Positions 24,410 through 33,624 of a stretch of 52,049 nt of DNA are shown one piece after another (position 1 is the first letter of the stretch; every line of letters begins with the position of its first letter). Source of the DNA: Aureobasidium sp. EXF-3400 (Eukaryota; Ascomycota; Dothideomycetes; Dothideales; Saccotheciaceae). The notes beneath the pieces are model-generated. The model ran no database searches. It had not been told where the DNA came from and saw only the letters and a list, made by a program, of their open reading frames with translations. The stretch spans positions 1 through 52,049 of the forward strand of contig SWBL01000351.1 in assembly GCA_024195585.1 (NCBI GenBank), written 5' to 3'. A program made the translations under genes and the position numbers.

Positions 24410-24609
24410 CATAAAGATGAAGGGGTGAGCAAGTTTGCGCTTTCTGATGACTTGTATCTGTCACGATGAGTCTCTTTAACTTGCTCGGAACAGACAATAC
24501 TGACTGACTCATCTTTATCGGTATACTACTTAAAGTCATCTTCTGATTTTACCTCTCTTTTTCCCTTTACAGTCCTACTTTAAACATAACACAGAAGTGC
24601 TCCGCCAAA

Positions 24610-25830
24610 ATGAATCGTCGTACTGATCAAAGAGATACCGAGGAACTTACAGAGTCGATGAAAAGACTCGTCCTTGATAACTGTAGAGCTTCTAACATGT
24701 ATGCTTTTATATGGGCAGAAGAGCACGAGGCCTCGCCTCAAGTCCTGCTCAACCGCATGCTATCGACAAAGGCATACCTCAGCACACCTTCAGCACAGGC
24801 AGAGATCGCACAGCGTGCGGTCGATGACAAGAGAACCTATCGATTCCTCGTCTCCATCGGCGAGGGACAATGCGGAATAATATTTCCACTCAAAGGCACC
24901 CCAGAAGTCATCAAGATCGCCAAATCGCCTGAAAAGGTCCAGCAACTCCGGCAAGATGCCATTGTGCACCACAGAGTCCAAGAAGCATTTCGCAAGATTC
25001 CGAGCAGTCTTCGTCAAGACATCAATGTGCCTAACTTTCATGGGTTCGTTGCTCCCGAGTCCAACACTTTCTGGAATACCTTTGCTCGATGTTTTCCTGC
25101 GTACATTAAGGTCCCATACTACGGTCTGTTGTCTGAGCGAATCTTTCCCTTGCCTTTGCCAGTCCGCACAGCAATAGTCGATGCACTCTGCTCCAAGTCG
25201 ATCAAGAAGCAGAAGGAGGCGTTCTTGGAGCAGCCAGAAAACAAAGACTGTCTGGTGCGTCTGTACCTCGGACGCAGACACGATACCAGCAAGAGCGAAA
25301 ATGTACGCCTTCGAAACTTCCCTCTGCATGTCAATGAGATGGAAGATCTCAAGCTCAACACCGAGATGTACGCTGTCACCATGGCTCGCGCACTTGCCGT
25401 CATGCACTGGACTGCTGGCGTAGACGCAAATGATGTTGAGTTTGTCTTGGGCGGGTCGCCTTCCAACAACATGACTGGTCACCCGACTGTAGAGGAGATG
25501 AAGGCCTGCGACCCGGAAGACATGCATAATCTGTTCCATTACGACTACGATCACCGTGCCCTGTCTGTTTGGCTCCTCGACTTCAACCAATGCAAAGAAT
25601 TCGAGCACAATTCGCAAGGTTTGAAGCAGTTGGTCGATGGCTTCTGGTGGAATGACCCCTATTATCCAAGACCCGGTGGTAATAAAAACGATCAGAACCT
25701 CTGGAATGTCTTCAAGAGGGCCTACCTAGAAACCAGCAATGAGTTGAGTGAAGGCACGATGGCCAAAGATTTCATCGATGCAATTGAGAAGACAGGAGCT
25801 AAACGCTCAGGGGGACTATTTAGTTTCTAG
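24610..25830 (+). CDS. DUF3669 protein with kinase-like fold
   Basis: Intronless 406-aa protein of the fungal DUF3669 family, which is lineage-expanded and uncharacterised. The family signature is clear: RNFPLHVNEMEDLKLNTEMY, then ALAVMHWTAGVDANDVEFVL. Kinase-like features can be read from the sequence: a glycine-rich loop IGEGQCG (83-89), a candidate ATP-binding lysine in EVIKIAK (K102), a catalytic-loop-like H266...D272-A-N274-D and a DFG-like DFN (324-326) in VWLLDFNQC. Whether it phosphorylates anything is unknown. The first 75 residues are variable and polar. The gene lies between long direct repeats A and B and is flanked on both sides by short repeat units, unlike its neighbours. It converges on the LanC-like gene 700 bp away. 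Confidence 0.85.
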   Translation: MNRRTDQRDTEELTESMKRLVLDNCRASNMYAFIWAEEHEASPQVLLNRMLSTKAYLSTPSAQAEIAQRAVDDKRTYRFLVSIGEGQCGIIFPLKGTPEVIKIAKSPEKVQQLRQDAIVHHRVQEAFRKIPSSLRQDINVPNFHGFVAPESNTFWNTFARCFPAYIKVPYYGLLSERIFPLPLPVRTAIVDALCSKSIKKQKEAFLEQPENKDCLVRLYLGRRHDTSKSENVRLRNFPLHVNEMEDLKLNTEMYAVTMARALAVMHWTAGVDANDVEFVLGGSPSNNMTGHPTVEEMKACDPEDMHNLFHYDYDHRALSVWLLDFNQCKEFEHNSQGLKQLVDGFWWNDPYYPRPGGNKNDQNLWNVFKRAYLETSNELSEGTMAKDFIDAIEKTGAKRSGGLFSF

Positions 25831-25911
25831 ATATCTCACAAGAATATCTCACAAAAATCACATCTACAGTACCTACTATCCGAATACACAATGGTTACTA
25901 GATTGGAGAGG

Positions 25912-26003
25912 TGTCCAAGGAGAGCCCATGATATATCGCATCTCAATGGACACTACTGTGTTTCTCGAAAGCATTGTGCATTTTTATAGTAATCTATACT
26001 CAG
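25912..26003. repeat. Short repeat unit R3, tandem with R4
   Basis: Blocks in order: TGTCCAAGGAGAGCCCATG, ATATATCGCATCTCAATGGA, TTTCTCGAAAGCATTGTGCA, TTTTTATAGTAATCTATACT. Corresponding landmarks in R4 lie 94 bp downstream (TGGA at 25950 and 26044; TGCA at 25980 and 26074), so R3 and R4 are tandem copies. Confidence 0.75.
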
Positions 26004-26096
26004 GTGTAGCCATGGAGATATCTTATAACGACCTCTCTCCTTGGATACTACTCTGTTTTGCAAAGTATTTTGCATTTCTATAGTTGTTTATACTAA
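26004..26096. repeat. Short repeat unit R4, tandem with R3
   Basis: Second tandem copy at a period of 94 bp. It keeps TAGCCATGGAGATATC, TCTCCTTGGA, TTTTGCAAAGTATTTTGCAT and TTCTATAGTTGTTTATACT. It is less like R2 than R3 is. Confidence 0.72.
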
Positions 26097-26147
26097 TCGC
26101 TCCGACATGAGAGAGCTATCTCTATCCTTACAAGGGGCTCAGGCCTG

Positions 26148-26392
26148 TGCGTTGCCGAAGCGCCAAATCACGTTGGTCGATGAGATGAAACACGTCCCTG
26201 GGTAAACACGTCGAATTGATAATTTTTGTCATCGCTGTGTCTTGCTTTGTGCTATGGAGTATATACCCAGCACCCAGCACTCTCTGTTTGATCTTCAAGC
26301 TCCGTCCCGGTATGCCTTGCTCAAAGCTCCAGCCTTCTTTCCTGCCTCTGTCATGCATCATTCGTTATGTCGTAAAACACTAGTCAAGGCCC
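26148..26392. repeat. Long direct repeat, copy B (about 245 bp)
   Basis: Direct, diverged copy of 23671-23928 with the same order of conserved blocks and small indels. Together the copies bracket a 2.2-kb segment containing the DUF3669 gene and all four local short repeat units. Copy B ends about 140 bp short of the LanC-like stop codon. Confidence 0.8.
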
Positions 26393-26531
26393 CCTGCAGC
26401 CCTGCATCTCGTGCGTTGTGCTTGCATCCTCGGTCGCTGTGTTTGTGTGCAGTTTCCCGCTGCCGTTGTCACACGCGTCCCAACCTTCCTCCAAAATGCC
26501 AGTGTATTTGCTGATCGTCAATCACAATCTC

Positions 26532-27647
26532 TCAGATGTCGTTGTAGCCAAGCAGCCTCTTTGGCAGCCCTTTGTCCATGACCGCCCACGCCCATGCACG
26601 CCCTGCCTCTCCGCACCACAGCCCCTCTGGGTTGTCCGACTTTTCAACCAAGCCATCTTTCTCCAGCCCCTTCATTTCATGGCCCGTGGTGTAGGTAAGA
26701 AAGTGTTGGCAGTGCTCGTCGTCCAGCGCAAGTGCATTGCCCGAGATGCCGTGACACAAGCATGGCTCTTTTGTGATGAGACCGCGGTCCAAGATGCATT
26801 CTCTACCCTTACGAACTGCGACGTCGATCCTGCTTTGAAGCTTGGGGAAGTGTTCCCTGATTGACTGTAGAGAGTTGACCACGCCTGGAGCACCGTGGCA
26901 CACCTGAACTAGCTTGTCCCTTCCTGGTGGAAGACTGCTGGGCCAGTTACCGGTGTCGTATTGGTAGGTCAACAGAACGGAGAGATCGGCCTCGACGGCT
27001 CTTGCGTAGCGCTCAGGATCCGTAAGAGTGACTTGAGTGATGATGCCAATTAGGCCGTGAACAGCACCCACGTAGCTCTTTCCGTGCCACTTCCACGGTC
27101 TTGGTGATTTTAGGATGGCCTCTACGACATCGTCCTGGGTGTCTGTGATCATGTGCGACACCTTTGCATCGTCGACGAAGGCTGCCTTGACCAGTCGAAG
27201 GTAGTAAAGGTATCCTGCTCTTCCGTAGAGCCATTCATTTTCGCTGTCTTCATCAAGGACTTCGGCAGCATAGTCGCAGAGTTCTGTTGCCATGTCTGCA
27301 TCTTTTGAGCTGGCGGCTCCAATGGCCAGGAGGGCTAGGATGTCGTCGGCGATACCACATTTGCCAACGCGAGGACCTGGGAATGATTTGATGTGGTCTT
27401 GCGACTGCTTGAGGTAGGCGGCAGACCAGGTACCAAGTTGGATGCCTTCGATGATCAAGTCCGAGTAGAACTGTTGTAGGATGAGGAACAGGTAGGCGAC
27501 GCTGGTGGGTCCATAGTAGATGCCGCCGCCAGCGCGTACTTCGGCAGGCGGATACTGGACGACAAGACGGGTGAGTGAAGCTATGAGCTGTTTGTGTGGG
27601 TCTCTGCTGGTGAGGGCCTCGTCGTTTTTGAAGTAGCGTGGTGGCAT
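26532..27647 (-). CDS. LanC-like protein (lanthionine synthetase C family)
   Basis: Intronless 371-aa protein of the LanC-like family. Eukaryotic LanCL proteins add glutathione to dehydroalanine and dehydrobutyrine formed from phosphorylated Ser/Thr; the role in fungi is unclear. The alpha/alpha toroid repeats are visible: GGIYYGPTSVAYLF, KCGIADDILALLAIG, EWLYGRAGYLYYLRL, YVGAVHGLIGIITQ, VCHGAPGVVNSL, CLCHGISGNALAL and GLWCGEAGRAWAW. The three zinc ligands known from the family are present as C250 (VCHGAPG) and C298-H299 (LCHGISG). No signal peptide or membrane segment is seen, so it is probably cytosolic. It lies next to the kinase-like DUF3669 gene, convergently. Confidence 0.9.
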   Translation of the reverse strand: MPPRYFKNDEALTSRDPHKQLIASLTRLVVQYPPAEVRAGGGIYYGPTSVAYLFLILQQFYSDLIIEGIQLGTWSAAYLKQSQDHIKSFPGPRVGKCGIADDILALLAIGAASSKDADMATELCDYAAEVLDEDSENEWLYGRAGYLYYLRLVKAAFVDDAKVSHMITDTQDDVVEAILKSPRPWKWHGKSYVGAVHGLIGIITQVTLTDPERYARAVEADLSVLLTYQYDTGNWPSSLPPGRDKLVQVCHGAPGVVNSLQSIREHFPKLQSRIDVAVRKGRECILDRGLITKEPCLCHGISGNALALDDEHCQHFLTYTTGHEMKGLEKDGLVEKSDNPEGLWCGEAGRAWAWAVMDKGLPKRLLGYNDI

Positions 27648-28459
27648 CTTGAATGTAGCGATGCGCGCGAACAGGCGGGGTAATCAGTTAAGCTCTGGAA
27701 CACGTTGGCGGGTTGGCAATGTGAAACGGAAGCTGTAGGTGCCGAGGTTTTGCAGGTGGAAAGAGTGAGCGTGAAAGTTGAGAGACTGAGCGCCGTGTGG
27801 TCGTGAATATATCCGAGTCGCATGCAACTCAGGTATCAGGTACTTGGGAGAGAGTGAAAGCATGGAACACGAGCCTGATCATCACGTACGCCAAGCTTTC
27901 ACTTTCCTTGCTCTAGCTGCAGCACCACGACTTGAGAGGATACTCGGAACTGCAAAAAGTTGCTATAGACTGGAAGACAACTGAAGAGGCGACAGTGGAC
28001 TTGTCACGCTCTCGGTTGTTTCCTGTTTTCGAACGATGTTCCATCTGATCGAAACAATTATTGCAACACGATCAGGGTGGGAATACGGACATGGTACATG
28101 GGAAAATCAGAGATTCGACAAACCTATCAAGATATCGGCAACGACAACGCCCATTAAAACTTTACCCCCGGTAACATACTTCAAAACACACAAGGTACCC
28201 ATACGCCGGCTGACGAAACGTACCCATCGCTATTGGACGAGATACAACATATTATAGTTATTAGATATATCATGAGCAGGGTCGTCCCGCCAGCGATACC
28301 GATTTTGAAGCATAAAATAGTGCACTTTATGAAAGAGCAACAGTAGCGGCACTCTGAACAGATCTGTACCGGATATGTGCTCTGAAAGTGATAGGTAGAG
28401 TGATAGGGTCATTGAAGTGTATCGTTTCTGCTGTTTTGATGTATGGACAGGGTATATAT
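27648..28459. other. Intergenic region
   Basis: 812 bp between the start of the LanC-like gene and the stop of ARPC2. It holds the LanC-like promoter and the ARPC2 3' UTR. Reading frames are short and unlike known proteins; no copy of the repeats found further upstream is seen here. Confidence 0.55.
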
Positions 28460-29536
28460 CTACGCCTGGACCCTGAAGGTCCTGCCACTGGCTGTCTTGC
28501 GCTCCTTCTCCTCGGCCTCTGGTCTTGCGCGACGAAGGACTGTTTAGATTTTAGCACAGAAACAGAAGCGGGAAGGGCAGATGTCTTACCTTGGAGGAAA
28601 TCCGCAGTTCGTCTGCGCATTCTCGAGTGGATGTAGGCTTTTGAGGCCTTGATGTGGTAGTGGAAGTAGTCGCGGAAAGTTTGAATGTGGGAGATGACCT
28701 CGTATCTTCTTCCGGGCTGAAGGTGACGAGGGAAGAGAACGAAAGTAACGTAACCGACATCAGCGGTGCCTGAGGGAGGCAGGCCAGCCATGCCCTGCAA
28801 TTCCAGAGGCGGGTCGTGACGGAAGAGAACTTGCGGGGCGTTCTGGATAGCTCTACGACGGGCGTCGACAAACTCTTGCAGGAAGACCTTGCCAAAGATG
28901 CGGTCCGTCTCCTCGCGGAAGATTGTGCTGAAGATGACGGTGACACGGTCGTGACTGGCCTTGACGTAGATGGCCTCCTCGTCGCGGTAGTGGATGGCTC
29001 TGACCTGGCCACCCTCAAGGACACCCTGAGGGGCAGATTCGGAGGTGTATTTGGAGGCCTCTTCGTGCAGGGCTTGGTACTCATCAAAGGCCTGCTCGAA
29101 GGGAGCAGCCATAGCATTGCGCTTGAGCAAACTGAGGCGGGAGATGAGGTCGGTGCGGGCTTCTTGGTCGGCGGGGAGATTGTCGAGATCAATTTCTACC
29201 GAAAAGTCGTAACCAGACTCGGGCTGGACGATGTAGCCCTGGTATTCACGTTCGAGGACCTGCTCGGCGCCATATTGAACGAGCTCCTTGTAGCATTTGA
29301 TGTTGATGGAGATGAGGATCTTTGTCTTTGATGTGGGAGTGGAGATGTGGAAGGTGACGCCGTCGAAGTCGGAGACGATCTGGTCAATTGAAGAGGGGGC
29401 AGCGCTGTAGAGACAAGGTATCAGTCGGGAGATCTGGGACGCGTGGGAGCAGGCCGGAGACGAGGGGTAGCTACCCTGAGAAGCGGTCCTTGAGCAGCGA
29501 CTCAATCAGGACGTTTTGGTAGTCGAGCAACAACAT
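28460..29536 (-). CDS. ARC35: Arp2/3 complex subunit 2 (p34/ARPC2)
   Basis: Structural subunit of the Arp2/3 complex, which nucleates branched actin for endocytic patches. Exons are 29536-29475, 29404-28590 and 28539-28460, 318 aa, the normal size. The ATG at 29536 gives MLLLDYQNVLIESLLKDRFS, the canonical N-terminus; the frame is open further upstream to 29731 but that part is not family-like. The 70-nt intron gives FSGAAPSSIDQIV and the 50-nt intron changes an open but wrong tail into ADFLQVLRRARPEAEEKERK, ending TASGRTFRVQA, typical of ARPC2. Other marks are DFDGVTFHIST, RLSLLKRNAMAAPFEQAF, HYRDEEAIYVKASHDRVTVI and SHIQTFRDYFHYHIKASKAY. It is divergent from UTP12 with 257 bp between start codons. 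Confidence 0.95.
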
Positions 29537-29793
29537 GGCGGCGGCGACTCGACAGGACAGAGGAGCAAAGACGACGTGCGGTGGGGCAGAGTTGGTATAG
29601 GCGGCAACAGCAGGGTGCAAGTGGCTTGGGACAGTCGACTGGCGGCCGCGCAGCCCTACGGGATCGTCATGCGAGGTCCTGAACTTGCCTTCCCCACACT
29701 TTCTTGGCCGCAACACGCTTGGACCAGCCAACTTTTTCGAGATTCAAGAACTTTTTGCCTTGACAATCGTCTTTTGCTGCCGTCGTCGGCAAC

Positions 29794-32706
29794 ATGGTCA
29801 AATCATATCGCAAGTACGAGCAGTCGGCCACCTTTGGTCTTGTCAACACTGCCCTTTCCAACCTCGTCTGGACCCCCGATAACCTCGTCTCGTCGTCTTC
29901 GCGCAATACTGGTGCCGGCAGAGCCTACGTCGGCGCGAACGAGCATGTTCTAGCTTGGGATGTCAAGAAGGGCGAGTTGCTGAGTCGCTGGCACGATGTC
30001 GATTGCAAGTCTCAGGTTTCGGCCATTGCCCAGTGCTCTGCTCAGCCCGATCTGTTCGCCGTCGGATACCAGGATGGAAGTATCAGAGTCTGGGATGCTC
30101 TGTCCAACAACCCCATCATGAGCTTCAATGGCCACCGCTCCGCTATCACCCACCTGATCTTTGACTCCGAAGGCGCAAGACTTGCCAGTGGCTCAAAGGA
30201 CACCGACATCATCATCTGGAACCTGCTCTCCGAATCTGCAGAGTTCCGTCTCCGAGGACACAAGGATCAAATTACTGGTCTGAACTTCATTCGCACAAGA
30301 CCCTCCGGTCGTCAATCTCCTCACACAGATGAGACTGTCGATGTCACCGCTTCAGGCGAGCCCGAAGAGTTCGAGGAAAAGTACCTGCTCTCCACCAGCA
30401 AGGATGCTCTGATCAAGATTTGGGACCTCTCAACTCCACACTGTATCGAAACACATGTCGCTCAGACAAACGGTGAGTGTTGGGCTCTTGGTGTCTCTCC
30501 GGATGGTATGGGCTGCATTACTGCTGGTAACGACGGTGAACTCAAGGTCTGGTCGCTGGACCTGGACAGCCTGGCCGAGTTTGGTGCAAACATCGCCGAA
30601 GCAAAGCAGTCGAACTCCCTTACCGCACAGGGCATTCTCTTGCGCCAGAGCAAGGACCGAACATTGAGCGTCGCCTTCCACCCCAAGGGCGAATACATTG
30701 CCGTTCACGGTTCCGAAAAGGCTGTCGAGATTTGGCGCATCAGATCTGACGAGGAGGTGCAAAAGAGCTTGGCCAGAAAGAGAAAGAGAAGAAGAGAAAA
30801 GGCTGCTGCCGCCGGTGCTTCGGTTGCTGAAGCCGAGAAAGAAGAGGAAAACACAACCCCCGATGTCTCCGAGGTCTTTGTCTCGTATGTCATCGTCCGC
30901 ACAGGTGGAAAGGTTAGATCTGCCGCCTGGGCTGCTAGCAGATCCTCCAAGAACGTCGAACTGGTCTGCTCGACTACCAACAACCAGATCGAGTCCTACA
31001 CCATTACCAGCAGGGAGAAGGCCAAGAAGGCTACGGCCGAGGCTCCTGACTACAACCGCGCTTTGGCTGTTGACATGCCTGGACACAGAACCGACATCCG
31101 TGCTCTGGCTCTGAGCTCTGACGACCGCATGCTCGCATCTGCATCCGCTGGGCTTCTCAAGATCTGGAACGTCAAGACTCAGAGCTGTCTCAGAACACTC
31201 GAGTGTGGCCAATCGCTTTGCTGCACATTCCTTCCTGGTGACAAGATCGTTTTGGTGGGAACAAAGACTGGAGAACTCGAACTGTACGACATTGCCTCTT
31301 CTGCCTTGATCGACAAATTCCAGGCACATGACGGTGCTGTGTGGACTCTTCAGGTTCATCCTGACGGAACCTCAGTCGTGACTGGAGGTGCCGATAAGGC
31401 TGCCAAATTCTGGAAGTTCGACATTGTGCAGGAGGAGATTCCCGGTACCCGAAGAACAACACCCAAACTGAAGCTCACTCAGACTCGCGTCCTCAAGGTT
31501 GCAGACGATGTTCTCAGTGTATGCTTTTCTCCCGACTCCCGCCTCCTCGCCCTCTCAACTCTCGACAACACTGTCAAGGTCTTCTTCGTTGATACCCTCA
31601 AACTCTTCCTCACTCTTTACGGACACAAGCTCCCCGTCCTCAACATTTCCATCTCATCAGACAGCAAACTCATCGCCACTTGCAGTGCGGACAAGAACGT
31701 TCGTATCTGGGGTCTGGACTTTGGTGATTGCCACAAAGCCTTCTTCGCTCATCAAGACAGTGTCATGCAAGTCTTGTTCATTCCTCACCCTGTCGAGAAG
31801 GAGGAGCAACATCTCTTCTTCAGTGCCAGTAAGGACTCAGTCGTAAAGACTTGGGACGGTGACAAGTTTGAGCAAATTCAGAAGTTGGAGGGTCATCACG
31901 GAGAAGTGTGGGCCATGGTCGTCAGCAGGACTGGCGAGAAGGTCATCACAGCGAGTCACGACAAGAGTATCCGTGTCTGGGATGTTACAGATGATCTTAT
32001 CTTCCTGGAAGAAGAGAGAGAGAAGGAACTCGAACAGATGTACGAGTCAACGCTAGCCACTCAACTCGACAAAGACCACGCCGATGACGACGAGGGCGCT
32101 GAGGATGATGTTGCTGCTGCGTCCAAGCAGACGATAGCTACCTTGACATACGGTGAACGTATCTTGGAAGCTCTCGAGCTTGGTTACGCAGACTACCAAG
32201 TTGTACAGGCATGGGAGGCTGAAAAGGCAACAAAACCAAACCTTGCCCCGCCGCAACGAAACCCGGTCTTTACCTACGGAAACTTGAGTGCTGAGCAACA
32301 CGTCTTGCAAACCATTCGCAGAATCCCGAATGCATCTCTCAACGATGCTCTCATGGTTGTGCCATTCTCGACCCTTCCTGTCCTTTTCATGTTTGTTTCA
32401 GTGTTCATACAGCGCCGCATGCAACCGCAACTAGCATGGCGTGTCTTCTACTTCTTGCTACAAACGCACAACTCACAGATTGTGGCTAGCAAGCAACTCA
32501 AGGATGTCTTGAGCGAAGTGCTCGAAGCATACGGACAGTTTGTCAAGGAAGAGAAGAACATGCTGGGCTTCAACATGGCCGCTCTGGGTCTCATGGGCAG
32601 AGAGATCAAGGAGGCACAGGTGCATGGCATGGACGACGAGCCAGAAGAACAGGAGGAGAAACTAGAGAGAGGTACTAAAAAGCGTGCATTTGCTTCTATT
32701 GCATAA
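29794..32706 (+). CDS. UTP12: Utp12/Dip2, U3 snoRNP (SSU processome) WD40 protein
   Basis: Intronless 970-aa nucleolar protein of the UTP-B module of the small-subunit processome, needed for early cleavage of pre-rRNA; homologue of yeast Dip2/Utp12 and human WDR3. The N-terminus MVKSYRKYEQSATFGLVN is diagnostic. Two WD40 propellers follow, with repeats such as ISFNGHRSAITHLIFDSEG, FRLRGHKDQITGL, LTLYGHKLPVLNISI and EGHHGEVWAMVVS. A basic/acidic helix (LARKRKRRREKAAAAG) interrupts at about 325-350. The Utp12 C-terminal helical domain (about 820-930) contains LQTIRRIPNASLNDALMVVP and WRVFYFLLQTH. It shares a 257-bp divergent promoter with ARPC2. Confidence 0.95.
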   Translation: MVKSYRKYEQSATFGLVNTALSNLVWTPDNLVSSSSRNTGAGRAYVGANEHVLAWDVKKGELLSRWHDVDCKSQVSAIAQCSAQPDLFAVGYQDGSIRVWDALSNNPIMSFNGHRSAITHLIFDSEGARLASGSKDTDIIIWNLLSESAEFRLRGHKDQITGLNFIRTRPSGRQSPHTDETVDVTASGEPEEFEEKYLLSTSKDALIKIWDLSTPHCIETHVAQTNGECWALGVSPDGMGCITAGNDGELKVWSLDLDSLAEFGANIAEAKQSNSLTAQGILLRQSKDRTLSVAFHPKGEYIAVHGSEKAVEIWRIRSDEEVQKSLARKRKRRREKAAAAGASVAEAEKEEENTTPDVSEVFVSYVIVRTGGKVRSAAWAASRSSKNVELVCSTTNNQIESYTITSREKAKKATAEAPDYNRALAVDMPGHRTDIRALALSSDDRMLASASAGLLKIWNVKTQSCLRTLECGQSLCCTFLPGDKIVLVGTKTGELELYDIASSALIDKFQAHDGAVWTLQVHPDGTSVVTGGADKAAKFWKFDIVQEEIPGTRRTTPKLKLTQTRVLKVADDVLSVCFSPDSRLLALSTLDNTVKVFFVDTLKLFLTLYGHKLPVLNISISSDSKLIATCSADKNVRIWGLDFGDCHKAFFAHQDSVMQVLFIPHPVEKEEQHLFFSASKDSVVKTWDGDKFEQIQKLEGHHGEVWAMVVSRTGEKVITASHDKSIRVWDVTDDLIFLEEEREKELEQMYESTLATQLDKDHADDDEGAEDDVAAASKQTIATLTYGERILEALELGYADYQVVQAWEAEKATKPNLAPPQRNPVFTYGNLSAEQHVLQTIRRIPNASLNDALMVVPFSTLPVLFMFVSVFIQRRMQPQLAWRVFYFLLQTHNSQIVASKQLKDVLSEVLEAYGQFVKEEKNMLGFNMAALGLMGREIKEAQVHGMDDEPEEQEEKLERGTKKRAFASIA

Positions 32707-33624
32707 GGGATTGGGGTTGGTCAGGACATTTAGGATTTTCTATACCACTTTTGTTGATAGGTTTATATGACATATTGTATTCTCACAATGATCGGCATAC
32801 CGCTCTCCTTGGCAGTCTTTGCGATTGAGTCACGATGCAAAACGTGGACAAATTGAAGTTTTGCGATGAGTCAAAGTGAGGATCCACGCCGGTCTCGGGG
32901 ATGGTTCCCCAGCAAAAAAGAAGTGGCAGGGATACAGCTTGATCTGCGCATAAGCCGCGACAATGCGTTGGTTGGCATTGGACCTGGACAGAGTGACTGT
33001 GAATAAAAGTCGATAGTACGAAGAAGCATAGTGATTGATTAGATTCAAAAAGAGGTGCTTCTCCGGTCAAGGATGCCTTGAGGTTGGAATAGAGCAGATG
33101 GATAGAGCTGAGCACTGATACACGCGAGTTGCAAAATTGTTGGGTCGGAGATGATCGGTGGGGTCTCCATAGTATAGCAGACGTGGCAGCGAGCCGGGAA
33201 TATTGCAAATCAGCATTTTGAGCTCCTCGTGCGATAAGCTGTGCTCCTTATCTTGAGCGAGCGAGAGCCGTGCATGGCCGATGTGAAAAATAACTCGACG
33301 TCGCTGCTCTCTGACCGTTCCTCTCTTGTCACACTCTCGTATCTTGAGCAATCAGTCTCAACTCACCCATCTGCCATTGGCAAGCGATTCGCCCTTATGC
33401 GGACTGCGCCCTCCACCACCACAACCCAAGGTACGCCATTCTCTTGCTCCCACCTCGAAGCTCTGCACGAGCGTTGCAAGTCGGTGCTCTGGGACCGAGC
33501 TGCTGAAAAGAAATTGACAAGACTCCAGACTACATTAGCGACCACCTGTGGAAGGCCAACGTCAACTGAACTCGGCCTGTTATCTATATAAATCACCTAC
33601 TTTTATCCTATACCAACCCTAGCC
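32707..33624. other. Intergenic region with CPA2 promoter
   Basis: 918 bp between two plus-strand genes, UTP12 and CPA2. It must include the UTP12 terminator and the CPA2 promoter and leader. A 116-codon plus-strand frame at 33241-33591 precedes CPA2 but shows no known family and is probably chance. No arginine-attenuator-like peptide was recognised; that element belongs to the small-subunit gene in fungi. Confidence 0.5.
33585..33592 (+). promoter_or_regulatory. TATA-like box upstream of CPA2
   Basis: TATATAAA lies about 33 bp before the CPA2 ATG at 33625. A functional TATA box here would imply a very short leader, so it may instead be coincidental or serve a minor start site. Confidence 0.4.

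Larger units (their letters stand above)
23217..24609. other. Intergenic region with repeats, between divergent RAX2 and DUF3669 genes
   Basis: 1393 bp separating two divergent genes. The first 450 bp should be the RAX2 promoter. Then come long repeat copy A (23671-23928) and two units of the short repeat (24114-24200 and 24321-24409), which run into the promoter of the DUF3669 gene. A TATA-like GCTATAAAAAGG sits at about 24281-24292. I see no additional gene. Confidence 0.6.
25831..26531. other. Convergent intergenic region packed with repeats
   Basis: 701 bp between the stops of the DUF3669 and LanC-like genes. It consists mostly of short repeat units R3 and R4 in tandem (25912-26096) and long repeat copy B (26148-26392). 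I see no gene. Confidence 0.65.

Noticed and set aside
24790..25617. 275-codon antisense frame in the DUF3669 gene
   Set aside because: The sense frame carries the family signature; the reverse frame has no recognisable domain.
23671..26392. Long repeats as LTRs of a retrotransposon
   Set aside because: No gag, protease, reverse transcriptase or integrase trace lies between them, and no clear TG..CA ends or target-site duplication were seen.
24610..27647. Fungal lanthipeptide biosynthetic cluster
   Set aside because: No precursor peptide, protease or exporter is present and the proteins are separate eukaryotic families; kept only as a low-interest neighbour observation.
30430..31359. 309-codon antisense frame within UTP12
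   Set aside because: Same cause: a shadow of a biased coding strand with no domain of its own.
33241..33591. 116-codon frame before CPA2 as a separate gene or regulatory leader peptide
   Set aside because: No conserved motif, no resemblance to the arginine attenuator peptide, and that element belongs to the small-subunit gene.
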